DNA of 51,893 nucleotides. It comes from CAZBEL01 sp964628055. Lineage in GTDB: Bacteria > Fidelibacterota > Marinisomatia > Marinisomatales > TCS56. Within the stretch, counting starts at the first letter, position 1, and each line of letters opens with the position of its first letter. The stretch lies in the NCBI GenBank assembly GCA_964628055.1, contig CAZVNL010000016.1, positions 1 to 51,893 of the forward strand. The letters run 5' to 3'. Under the pieces are notes generated by a model, which made no database searches, was not told where the DNA came from, and saw nothing but the letters and a program-made list of their open reading frames with translations. This document shows positions 17,690 to 25,138 of the stretch, piece by piece. Position numbers and translations under genes: made by a program.

Positions 17690-17923
17690 CTATTCCGATT
17701 CCTTTTCTTCCGGTTTTTTGGTTTCTACCGAGTTTGCAGTGTCTTTTATCTCTTTGGTGGTTTCGTTCAACGCCCCTTTGAACTCCGTGATTCCCTTCCC
17801 CAAACTACGGGCCAATTCCGGAAGTCGCTTGGCGCCAAACAACAGGAGGATCACCAGGAGGATGAGCACAATCTCCCAGGGTCCCAGATTAAATATTGCC
17901 CGCACAACTTGATAAGTTTCCAT
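17690..17923 (-). CDS. tatA: TatA/TatE-family twin-arginine translocase subunit
   Basis: A 77-residue membrane protein of the Tat pathway, which exports folded proteins. It has one short hydrophobic helix (about 12-30, GPWEIVLILLVILLLFGAKR), the conserved FGAKRLPEL hinge, an amphipathic helix (ARSLGKGITEFKGAL) and a charged, disordered tail. The order matches TatA/TatE; TatB would be longer. No tatC is nearby. The gene has its own SD (GAGG) and a candidate promoter box upstream. It is a single gene between DUF4321 and the Bat operon. Confidence 0.93.
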   Translation of the reverse strand: METYQVVRAIFNLGPWEIVLILLVILLLFGAKRLPELARSLGKGITEFKGALNETTKEIKDTANSVETKKPEEKESE

Positions 17924-17971
17924 GATAATTACCTCGACATATTGTGATACTTTTGGAAGACGAATTTACAC

Positions 17972-17979
17972 CAAATATA
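17972..17979 (-). promoter_or_regulatory. TAnnTTTG-type box upstream of tatA
   Basis: TATATTTG on the minus strand, an exact fit to the -7 element of Bacteroidota promoters, 48 bases before the tatA ATG. No TTTG or TTG is found at the expected distance upstream, so support is partial. Confidence 0.3.
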
Positions 17980-17988
17980 GGCAGGAAA

Positions 17989-18276
17989 TTATCGGAAATA
18001 TCGCAGGAAATAATAGGCGGTGGCCAGGCCGATCAAGGTGGTAAAATTCAGGGTAACACTCAAACCGAATTTAATGGTGAGGATAATTAGGTCCAGGGTA
18101 ATGACCCCTGACTCCTTCCCTACCAGGCCCCCCAGGTCAATATGCACGCTGGTGAGAAAAAAATCACGCACCACGCCCTCTGGTAACAGATACCCTAATA
18201 GGGCGCCCAAGACCGACCCCACCATCGCTCCTACCAGCAAGACCAGGAACATCAATCCAATGCTGCGTTTCGTCAT
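17989..18276 (-). CDS. DUF4321 membrane protein
   Basis: A 95-residue inner-membrane protein of unknown function with the DUF4321 pattern: an N-terminal membrane segment (GLMFLVLLVGAMVGSVLGALLGYLLP, residues 7-32), a short extracytoplasmic loop (VHIDLGGLVGKESGVITLDLI), and a second membrane segment (FTTLIGLATAYYFLRYF). The family is found mainly in Firmicutes and FCB-group bacteria. It starts 27 bases after pssA and is probably the last gene of that operon. Confidence 0.75.
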   Translation of the reverse strand: MTKRSIGLMFLVLLVGAMVGSVLGALLGYLLPEGVVRDFFLTSVHIDLGGLVGKESGVITLDLIILTIKFGLSVTLNFTTLIGLATAYYFLRYFR

Positions 18277-18303
18277 GAAGTAAGAACTCCCGGGGATTGG
18301 CGT

Positions 18304-19047
18304 TTAGGATCTACGCGAGGGACTGACCTGAAATTCTTCCTCGAACCGGTGGTGATTGAGCATCCACTGGATAATATTCCAAAAGACGTAAAAGGCGGCA
18401 ATGGGAAAGAGCACCAAACCCTGCCAGATAGCGAAAGTGACAACCCCCAGCAAGAGACTCAATAGGCGGAAGGTATTTATAAACCCTTGCTTGAAGGAAA
18501 AGAGGGGGAATTTTGCGAACCGGACAGGACTGATCATCAGAAAACCCAACACCACGACTAACACCAGGGCAATGCGAGGATCACCGGCATGATCATAGAG
18601 GCGATAATTGAATAGGATAAAGCCCACGATCACTAGGGCATTGAGGGGGGTGGTTAACCCCAGGTAATAGGGGGACGGTGTTTCCTGAGTCAGATTAAAG
18701 CGCGCTAATCGAATAGTGCCAAATAACAGGGGAATAAAACTGATTAAGCCCCCTAACAACGGTGGAATCCCATTTACCCACAACGTGTACACCAAAATGG
18801 AAGGGACGGCACAGAAGGAAATAGTATCAGCAAGCGAGTCGAATTCGACTCCAAATTTGGAAGGAATGCCCAGGAGGCGTGCTAATTTCCCGTCAATGGA
18901 ATCAAAAACGGCCGCGGCCAGCACCAGCCAAGAGGCTTTCACGATTTCACCCTTCAAGACTAATACAATGGCTAAAAAGCCCATAAACATGTTGAGCAAG
19001 GTAAATACGTTGGGGATAAAGCGTTTCTTATTGATGGTTTTCTTCAT
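18304..19047 (-). CDS. pssA: CDP-diacylglycerol-serine O-phosphatidyltransferase
   Basis: Makes phosphatidylserine from CDP-diacylglycerol and serine at the inner membrane, the step before phosphatidylethanolamine. From the ATG at 19045-19047 the protein has 247 residues. The CDP-alcohol phosphatidyltransferase signature is intact near residue 43-68: DSIDGKLAR, then G and two aspartates (FGVEFDSLAD). Six or more membrane segments follow. Upstream extension of the frame to 19206 is the shadow of psd. The start overlaps the psd TGA as ATGA, so the two enzymes of one pathway are translationally coupled. Confidence 0.94.
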   Translation of the reverse strand: MKKTINKKRFIPNVFTLLNMFMGFLAIVLVLKGEIVKASWLVLAAAVFDSIDGKLARLLGIPSKFGVEFDSLADTISFCAVPSILVYTLWVNGIPPLLGGLISFIPLLFGTIRLARFNLTQETPSPYYLGLTTPLNALVIVGFILFNYRLYDHAGDPRIALVLVVVLGFLMISPVRFAKFPLFSFKQGFINTFRLLSLLLGVVTFAIWQGLVLFPIAAFYVFWNIIQWMLNHHRFEEEFQVSPSRRS

Positions 19048-19685
19048 TCGAACTTTCCTATTATGGTGGTTCCCCCGCGGACTTTCGCTCCTAACGCCAC
19101 AAGCACCTGTACGTGGCGGGGGAATATAATATCCATCCGGGAACCAAACATAATAAATCCTAAGCGTTCCCCCTTCTCCATCTGGTTCCCGACCTGGGCA
19201 TAACACAGAATTCGCCGGGCGATAAAGCCCGCAATTTGTTTCACCCGCACAAGACCCGATTGATGTTCTAAAAGGATGTTGGTTTGCTCATTCTCATCGC
19301 TGGCAGCGTGAGTGAAGGCGGTTAAAAATTTCCCCGGTTGGTAATCGACCTGGCGCACAAGGGCCGTAACAGGAACGCGATTAACATGTACGTTGAAAAG
19401 GCTGAGAAAGATCGAAACCTGACGTGCTTCTGGACCCACGGACGGGTCATCTACAGTTTTTACCTGGATGACTTTCCCGTCGGCAGGCGCTAGAATCAAG
19501 TTGTCCCCTTCAGGTATTTTTCGTTCCGGATCGCGGAAGAAAAACAGAGAGGCAAGGAATAGAAAACCCAACACGGCATACACCGCGAAGAGCCCGTCCA
19601 GGTTGTACACATAAGCTCCTAAACCGGTGAGAAAAGTAAGCACCAGCAGCACGGCGAGTATTTTTCGTCCTTCGGGAGCAATCAT
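19044..19685 (-). CDS. psd: Phosphatidylserine decarboxylase (short, archaeal-type form)
   Basis: Decarboxylates phosphatidylserine to phosphatidylethanolamine. It has 213 residues with two N-terminal membrane segments (ILAVLLVLTFLTGLGAYVY; FAVYAVLGFLFLASLFFF). The core has FFRDPERKIP, APADGKV and FLSLFNVHVNR. Near the C-terminus FGSRMDIIFP holds the Gly-Ser bond at which the proenzyme cuts itself to form the pyruvoyl cofactor. The short length and GSR form fit the Psd-A type. It follows htrA by 5 bases and is coupled to pssA. Confidence 0.94.
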   Translation of the reverse strand: MIAPEGRKILAVLLVLTFLTGLGAYVYNLDGLFAVYAVLGFLFLASLFFFRDPERKIPEGDNLILAPADGKVIQVKTVDDPSVGPEARQVSIFLSLFNVHVNRVPVTALVRQVDYQPGKFLTAFTHAASDENEQTNILLEHQSGLVRVKQIAGFIARRILCYAQVGNQMEKGERLGFIMFGSRMDIIFPRHVQVLVALGAKVRGGTTIIGKFE

Positions 19686-19690
19686 TGAGT

Positions 19691-20794
19691 CTAACGCACC
19701 TTTCTTAAGATAAGATTAGTTGTGCGGTACTTGCCATCGCGATAGATTCGCAGCTTCAATTTATCACCCTGGCGTAAATCTTCTTCCTCGATGATTTGCA
19801 GAATGTCCCGGGAATTCCGCACCGGCTTCCCATTGACGCCTACGATGATGTCACCTTCCTTCAAATGGGCCTTTTCGGCGGAACTTCCCTTCTCAATCTC
19901 CACCACGATGACCCCTCTACTGAAGGGTATTTCCAGGTAGCGGGCGATCTTGGAAGTAAGGGGTTGGACCGTCAGTCCCGTGGCAAAACTGCGATCAATC
20001 CGGCCAGAATTTTTAAGCTCTCCGGCAATTCGCTTGGCCTGAGAAATAGGGATGGCAAAGCCGATCCCGATGGACCCTTCGTTGAACTGGGAGCCGGTGA
20101 AAATAAAGGTGTTGATCCCGATGACCTCTCCCCTGCTGTTCACCAAAGGACCGCCGCTATTGCCGCGATTGATGGCCGCGTCGGTTTGAATCATATCCTT
20201 GTAAACACGGCCGCCTTGCTGAACCCCAAAATCCATGTTCACGGCACTGATGATGCCCACCGTGGCCGAGGGCTGCTTATTAACATCAAACAACCCAAAG
20301 GGGTTACCCAGAGCCACTACCCATTCCCCAATAATCAAGTCATCAGAGTTCCCCAAACGAGCATAGGGAAAATCGTGCCCGTCTAACTTCAACAAGGCAA
20401 TATCCGATATACGGTCAGTGCCTACAATCTCGGCATCGTATTCCTTACCACCTGGTAAGGTCACCACCACCTGAGTGGCATTTTCCACCACGTGATAATT
20501 CGTTATAATATACCCATCGGGACTAATGACCACGCCCGAGCCGGAGCTCTTTACCTGGCGCTTATGGTAAAACTCCTCGGGAAAGAAAAACTGCAAAAAG
20601 GGATCGGGAGTCAAGGGGGTGAAAAATTCCTGAACCTGGATCACATTGATGCTGGCCACGGCAGGACTCACCATTTCGATAGCCCGCGTAATGGCGTTTT
20701 GCCGTGACTGATCAATGGCTGGCTGAGCCCCTAAAAATGCCAGGACCCCCACCCAAATCACAACTGAGCGTATTCCTGTTAGTGTTCTATTCAT
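19691..20794 (-). CDS. DegP/HtrA-family periplasmic serine protease
   Basis: Envelope protease or chaperone that degrades misfolded exported proteins. It has 367 residues. An N-terminal signal peptide or anchor (about 9-24) is followed by a trypsin-like domain with catalytic triad H101 (TNYHVVEN), D131 (ISDIALL) and S213 (GNSGGP). One PDZ domain occupies about 265-365 (RGVIVVEIEKGSSAEKA; LKEGDIIVGVNG). A single PDZ makes it DegS/HtrA-like rather than the two-PDZ DegP. It overlaps truA by 8 bases and is followed by psd. Confidence 0.94.
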   Translation of the reverse strand: MNRTLTGIRSVVIWVGVLAFLGAQPAIDQSRQNAITRAIEMVSPAVASINVIQVQEFFTPLTPDPFLQFFFPEEFYHKRQVKSSGSGVVISPDGYIITNYHVVENATQVVVTLPGGKEYDAEIVGTDRISDIALLKLDGHDFPYARLGNSDDLIIGEWVVALGNPFGLFDVNKQPSATVGIISAVNMDFGVQQGGRVYKDMIQTDAAINRGNSGGPLVNSRGEVIGINTFIFTGSQFNEGSIGIGFAIPISQAKRIAGELKNSGRIDRSFATGLTVQPLTSKIARYLEIPFSRGVIVVEIEKGSSAEKAHLKEGDIIVGVNGKPVRNSRDILQIIEEEDLRQGDKLKLRIYRDGKYRTTNLILRKVR

Positions 20795-21518
20795 AAAAAA
20801 CCCGTTCTAAATACAAGCCCTGAGCCGGAGCTTTGAAAATCTGTACTTGTTCCTGTGGGTGCGCTAACAACCGTAGAAACGCCTCTGAACTAAATCGATC
20901 TTGACTAACCGCAACCATGGTCCCCACTAAATAGCGAACCATGTGGTGCAAAAACCGGTTAGCGGTAATGTAATAATTTACGATACTTCCCTGCTCCCTC
21001 CACAGGGATTCATGGACAGTACAACGACGGCCTTTTACGTCTGGATTGGAATGGCTGAAGGAGGTAAAGTCATGGGACCCTTTAACCACCTCAGCGATTT
21101 CATTCAAAGGGTTAATATCCAGAGGCCCAGTGCCCCAGACGTAGTGTCGATCAAACAGCTCTTCATCGGTCCGGCATTGATAGCGGTACAGACGCCAACG
21201 CGCGGAAAAACGGGCATGGAAATCGGGAGGGACTTCCTGGCATTCCATTATTAGGAGATCTTCCGGCAGGTTCCCATTGAAGGCTTTGTGAAGTTCCTGG
21301 GGAGTCAGGCGGGTCTCCAAATCTAGATGGGCCACCTGAGCCCGAGCATGGACCCCGGCGTCCGTACGTCCGGCGCCAATGACTGTGACGGGCTTACCTC
21401 CATTCAATAATTGGGCCACTCGCTCTAATTCCGCCTGAACCGTCCGCCCGCGACGTTGCACCTGCCAACCCTGAAACTGATTCCCGTCGTATTGCAGGGT
21501 TAGCTTAAACCTACGCAA
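20787..21518 (-). CDS. truA: tRNA pseudouridine(38-40) synthase
   Basis: Converts uridines 38-40 of the tRNA anticodon stem to pseudouridine. It has 243 residues. The N-terminal strand LTLQYDGNQFQGWQ and the catalytic loop GAGRTDAGVHA, with D53 as nucleophile, are intact, as is the C-terminal FLHHMVRYLVG. Normal length. Overlaps its neighbours by 8 bases on both sides (ecfT upstream, htrA downstream), as expected inside an operon. Confidence 0.96.
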   Translation of the reverse strand: MRRFKLTLQYDGNQFQGWQVQRRGRTVQAELERVAQLLNGGKPVTVIGAGRTDAGVHARAQVAHLDLETRLTPQELHKAFNGNLPEDLLIMECQEVPPDFHARFSARWRLYRYQCRTDEELFDRHYVWGTGPLDINPLNEIAEVVKGSHDFTSFSHSNPDVKGRRCTVHESLWREQGSIVNYYITANRFLHHMVRYLVGTMVAVSQDRFSSEAFLRLLAHPQEQVQIFKAPAQGLYLERVFYE

Positions 21519-22245
21519 GGTATTGTATCCCCAGGAATACCCCCAAGATAAGAATGAGTTGACCTACATGGTAGTAGTGGAAGGGAACCGGCTTGGTAAC
21601 GCCCCGCGGAATTAACCTTCCATACCCCCGCAGCTCCATGGCCAGGGCAGTTTCCTCCGCATAACGCAACCGAAATATTAAAAACGCGGCTAAATCCTCG
21701 ACCAATTGTTTCACTCGCAGGATACGTTTCGACGGGGGAGTCAAACGTAATGCTTTACGTGTCTGCTGGACGGCATCCCATTCCCGCTGGAAGGTGGGGA
21801 AAAAGCGTAAGGTCATCTCTAAAAATAGGAAAAAATCTTCAACCAATTTCCACGGGCGTCCAAACCTTACCCACAGGGTCCGCCAGGCCACAAGAAAGGA
21901 ATCCGTGGAATTCTGGGTTAAATAAAGCGTCATAATGGCTACCACCACCAGCAACCTAAAGGAGATCAACCCCAATCCTTTTAGGATGGTCGCTAACGAT
22001 TGACCACCTAAGGAGAGAGACACCACTAAATAAAGGCCAACTAAAAGAGTTAGGAACAGGAAAAAGGGGTAGATTTTTTTTAGCACTTTTTTCACCATCC
22101 CCTGATTTAGGTAAATAAGTAAAAGGAATAGCCCACCATGTAAAAGCACAGAAAGTAAGGCATCAGCAGCTAATACGGAGAGGGAAAAAACCAGATAAAA
22201 GAAAAAGTTAACGATAGGATTAGTGAACAATGAAGTTGAAGTCAT
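21511..22245 (-). CDS. EcfT/CbiQ-like transmembrane protein
   Basis: Resembles the T component of energy-coupling-factor vitamin or metal transporters. It has 244 residues with four or five membrane segments (FFFYLVFSLSVLAADALL, GGLFLLLIYL, IYPFFLFLTLLVGLYLVV, LISFRLLVVVAIMTLYL, and a C-terminal one) and a cytoplasmic helical region ending in AMELRGYG, equivalent to the ARG-type coupling motif that contacts the ATPases. No ATPase (EcfA) or substrate-binding (S) gene lies nearby, so partners must be elsewhere or the role differs. It overlaps DUF5683 by 4 bases and truA by 8. Confidence 0.75.
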   Translation of the reverse strand: MTSTSLFTNPIVNFFFYLVFSLSVLAADALLSVLLHGGLFLLLIYLNQGMVKKVLKKIYPFFLFLTLLVGLYLVVSLSLGGQSLATILKGLGLISFRLLVVVAIMTLYLTQNSTDSFLVAWRTLWVRFGRPWKLVEDFFLFLEMTLRFFPTFQREWDAVQQTRKALRLTPPSKRILRVKQLVEDLAAFLIFRLRYAEETALAMELRGYGRLIPRGVTKPVPFHYYHVGQLILILGVFLGIQYLA

Positions 22246-22886
22246 AGGGTAATCGAGAGGGTCATCCTATAGGTGGCCAGGGAAGATACATACGTGGGCA
22301 TGACAGACACTTGTTTTAGGTGTTGAATGCGCTGCAAGTAGATGACGTCAATAAACGAGACGACGCGGTTCAACAGTAATCCCCCTAACAAGAACTTGCC
22401 CGCCAGTGACCACTGGTCACGACGGATTCTCAAGGTCTCAAAACGGGAACGATGTTGGTCCGTATCCCAGTCCCAGTACCAGGTAACACCGGTGGGATAG
22501 AGCGATTCGTAATCCCGCCAGCGTAGATGTTCCTCGTTATAGGCATCCCGGGAGTCGTAATTGCCGATGTCAATCCAGAATTGGGTTTCCTTACCCGTTC
22601 CTTCAACACCGGCATGTTCGGCAGCGTAGGCGATCATTCGTTGTTGTAACAGGTCGGAGTAAAAGAAAGACCCGGCAAGAGAGACCCAAAGTGCGATTTC
22701 CGAACCCATAAAAAACCGTGCGCGAACCGGCTGTTGGAGGGTCTTCTCTCCCCATCCAGGGATTACCAACGATTGGACCAGCGGTTTGAATGTATTGCTC
22801 TCCGAGCTAGCTACCATTTGCCCTGGAAGTGACGAAAAAAGTCCTACCGCAAGAAGAAGGCTTATCTTGGTAAAGGTTTTAACCAT
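22242..22886 (-). CDS. DUF5683-like membrane protein
   Basis: A 214-residue envelope protein. It has a signal peptide (about 1-27), then SLVIPGWGEKTLQ, the P-G-x-G motif typical of DUF5683 and related small membrane proteins. Two hydrophobic segments (FMGSEIALWVSLAGSFFY; FLLGGLLLNRVVSFIDVIYL) flank a soluble stretch rich in Tyr, Trp and Asp. Function is unknown. The start overlaps the end of lnt by 25 bases. The match is to the motif and topology only. Confidence 0.6.
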   Translation of the reverse strand: MVKTFTKISLLLAVGLFSSLPGQMVASSESNTFKPLVQSLVIPGWGEKTLQQPVRARFFMGSEIALWVSLAGSFFYSDLLQQRMIAYAAEHAGVEGTGKETQFWIDIGNYDSRDAYNEEHLRWRDYESLYPTGVTWYWDWDTDQHRSRFETLRIRRDQWSLAGKFLLGGLLLNRVVSFIDVIYLQRIQHLKQVSVMPTYVSSLATYRMTLSITL

Positions 22887-24370
22887 CCTACTCCAATGAG
22901 TAATAGAAGGACGAGGAAATCCACCAATACGAACCAGTTGCCGTGCCGGGCATAATAGCTGGAAGGGTTGGAAAGGGGTAAATCCCCTTTCAGGATTCCC
23001 TGCTGATTTAGGGGAATCGCCTGGGGCACTCGGCCCGACGGAAGAATAATCCCGGAGATACCAGTATTGGCGCTTCGTGCAATGGGTTTCCGTAACTCGA
23101 TAGCCCTTAACCTTGCCAGCTCAAAGTGTTGGTAGGGCCCGGACGTATCCCCAAACCAGGCATCGTTGGTTTCAACGGTCAAGAACCGCGCCCCTTTCTG
23201 GACGAATCGCCGACTGATATGTGGCATGCTGGATTCATAGCAAATCAAATTTCCAAACTGTACGCTGTCCACTGCAAACAAGGTGTATTGATCTCCCGGA
23301 GTAAAGTTCCCCTGTCCCAAATTCAGTTTCTTCAACACCGGAAATTGCTTGGTCCAGGGAATGTACTCGCCAAAAGGAACTAAATGTATTTTATGATAAA
23401 TCTGCAAACTTCCATCTGGCTTCAAATACAGGGACCCGTTATAATAATCATAGACCCCTTCACCGCGGGTTTTGCGATCCACCGTCCCGGCTAATAAGGG
23501 AATTTTAGATTTCATGACCCGTTTTTGAATCGGCCGACGGGCATGACTGGACAGGCGCAAATAGGCCGGGGTGGCCGATTCTGGCCAGAGAATAAAATCT
23601 GGCTCCAATCCTATTGCCGCCACATGCAGCGAATCCATTAATTCAAAGAGCTCGTTCCGAAATGCATAATCCCACTTCTGATTGGGATCCACATTGGGCT
23701 GAACGATAGCAACCGAAATCGTTTTTTCTACGGGCAGCTTATCCCAGGTGAGCAAACGCCATTGGCCTAAAACCAGTAGACTGAAAAAAACCACCCCGGT
23801 CAAGCTCAACAACAAGGGTCGGTTACGTGTGGTAGTAAGCGTACTATAAAAACCTACGTTTAGTAACATAATCCAGAAACTAATACCATAGGTTCCCGTG
23901 ATATCAGCGATTTGCACCAAAGGGAGGTAGTGGGTTTGGGTCAATGCCAGATTATGCCAGGGAAAAGCCAGGGTTCCGAAACTGCGACTATATTCCATCA
24001 GGACCCATAAAAAGGGGATCATGGCCAGACCCTGGCCCGTTTTCTTATGCAGCCAACTCACGGCGCTCCCGAAAAGCGCCCAAAACAATCCCAGGTACAA
24101 AACCGCAGCAATCAAGGAGAGTAGCACGGCGCCCCAACTGGCTCCTCGGTTAAACCCAATCCAGTAGAGGGAGATTACGTTAGCAGTGATCCCTGCTAAG
24201 TAACCAAAGCGGAGGGCTTGGAGCGGGGTTGACTGTAGAAGTAGGGCAATAAATGGTAAAAAACTTATCCAGATCAAAAAGCCCAGGGGTAGCGGTGGAT
24301 AGGCCAAACCCACCAGGATCCCTGAAAGGAGGGCCAATTGCCATTTCGGGCGCTCAAAAAGCCAGTTCAA
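22862..24370 (-). CDS. lnt: Apolipoprotein N-acyltransferase
   Basis: Adds the third fatty acid to the N-terminal cysteine of lipoproteins in the inner membrane. It has 502 residues. The first 210 hold six or more membrane segments. The periplasmic nitrilase domain (about 215-470) carries the triad E264 (LWPESATP), K327 (YHKIHLVPFGEY) and C377 (LICYESSMP). A final membrane helix closes the protein (WFVLVDFLVLLLLIGVGWL). It overlaps ruvX by 4 bases. It supports reading this as a Gram-negative envelope, in line with lptE in the window. Confidence 0.96.
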   Translation of the reverse strand: MNWLFERPKWQLALLSGILVGLAYPPLPLGFLIWISFLPFIALLLQSTPLQALRFGYLAGITANVISLYWIGFNRGASWGAVLLSLIAAVLYLGLFWALFGSAVSWLHKKTGQGLAMIPFLWVLMEYSRSFGTLAFPWHNLALTQTHYLPLVQIADITGTYGISFWIMLLNVGFYSTLTTTRNRPLLLSLTGVVFFSLLVLGQWRLLTWDKLPVEKTISVAIVQPNVDPNQKWDYAFRNELFELMDSLHVAAIGLEPDFILWPESATPAYLRLSSHARRPIQKRVMKSKIPLLAGTVDRKTRGEGVYDYYNGSLYLKPDGSLQIYHKIHLVPFGEYIPWTKQFPVLKKLNLGQGNFTPGDQYTLFAVDSVQFGNLICYESSMPHISRRFVQKGARFLTVETNDAWFGDTSGPYQHFELARLRAIELRKPIARSANTGISGIILPSGRVPQAIPLNQQGILKGDLPLSNPSSYYARHGNWFVLVDFLVLLLLIGVGWLKPLPR

Positions 24371-24777
24371 CAGGTACGATCGAGATATTGTTGGAGCACA
24401 ATTGCCGCTGCCGTTCGATCCACTAAACCCTTAGCGTGACCTGTTTTTATTTTCCTCTCCTGCAAGGCACGTCGAGCACTGACCGAACTCAGGCGTTCAT
24501 CTTCCATCAGAACGGGAATGCCCTGTTGTTCCAGATAGGTCACAAACTCCAAAACTTTCCTGGTTTGGGGGGTTTCCTGGTTTTTCATCCCTTTGGGAAG
24601 CCCCACCACGACCTGCTCCACGTCTTGTTCCTCAATGATAGCTTTCAGCGTTTTTACCACCTTTTCCACACCTTCATTCGTGAGCGTTCGAAATGGGAAT
24701 GCAAACCAGTGTAATGGATCGGAGAGGGCCAGACCGATCCGGCGCTCTCCATAATCCACACCTAAAACACGTCCCAT
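24367..24777 (-). CDS. ruvX: YqgF/RuvX-family putative Holliday junction resolvase
   Basis: Small RNase H-fold nuclease (136 residues), linked to pre-16S rRNA 5' processing in E. coli and annotated as a resolvase. The N-terminus VLGVDYGERRIGLALSDP carries the first catalytic aspartate; VVGLPKGM and LMEDERLSS hold the next acidic positions; VDRTAAAIVLQQYL is the C-terminal mark with the last aspartate. Normal length. It is followed by lnt with a 4-base overlap, and a 52-base gap separates it from the HU-like gene. Confidence 0.94.
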   Translation of the reverse strand: MGRVLGVDYGERRIGLALSDPLHWFAFPFRTLTNEGVEKVVKTLKAIIEEQDVEQVVVGLPKGMKNQETPQTRKVLEFVTYLEQQGIPVLMEDERLSSVSARRALQERKIKTGHAKGLVDRTAAAIVLQQYLDRTC

Positions 24778-24829
24778 GGATGGTCAGGATTCCTTCCCTT
24801 GACGGACCAACTCCCAGGGAAGACCGGAT

Positions 24830-25138
24830 TTAAAGAGGTTTGCTTAAATAGGCTTTGAGGATCTTGCCGGGCTTGAAGTGTATTTTCTTATGGGCTGGTA
24901 CGTAGATTTCTTCGTTCGTTTTGGGATTTCTGGCCCGGGGTTTAGCTTTGGTGGGTTTTACATCGAAGACACCAAAATTGCGAACTTCCAACCGAATTCG
25001 CCGTATATCCTGGGTTAACAACTCTCTGATCGACTCAAAGATCCCATTCACAGCTTCGGTTGATTCTTTTAGGCTGAGACTGGTCTTCTGAGCGACCATC
25101 CTAGTCAGGTCCTTTTTTGTATAAGTATGTGTTGACAT
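24830..25138 (-). CDS. HU/IHF-family DNA-binding protein
   Basis: Nucleoid protein of 102 residues that bends DNA as a dimer. The N-terminal helices (YTKKDLTRMVAQKT, TEAVNGIFESIREL) are followed by the beta-arm region, with NFGVF and RNPKTNEEI, where the usual intercalating proline motif lies close by, and FKPGKILK at the end. HU versus IHF cannot be told. The first codon overlaps the relA/spoT stop by one base. Confidence 0.92.
   Translation of the reverse strand: MSTHTYTKKDLTRMVAQKTSLSLKESTEAVNGIFESIRELLTQDIRRIRLEVRNFGVFDVKPTKAKPRARNPKTNEEIYVPAHKKIHFKPGKILKAYLSKPL

Noticed and set aside
17377..17781. Rightward 134-codon frame upstream of batA
   Set aside because: Overlaps tatA antisense, has no SD and random composition. 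Treated as non-coding.
24778..24829. CTTCCCT/AGGGAAG stem in the gap between the HU-like gene and ruvX
   Set aside because: Seven base pairs around a 16-base loop, no T-run and no known leader motif.
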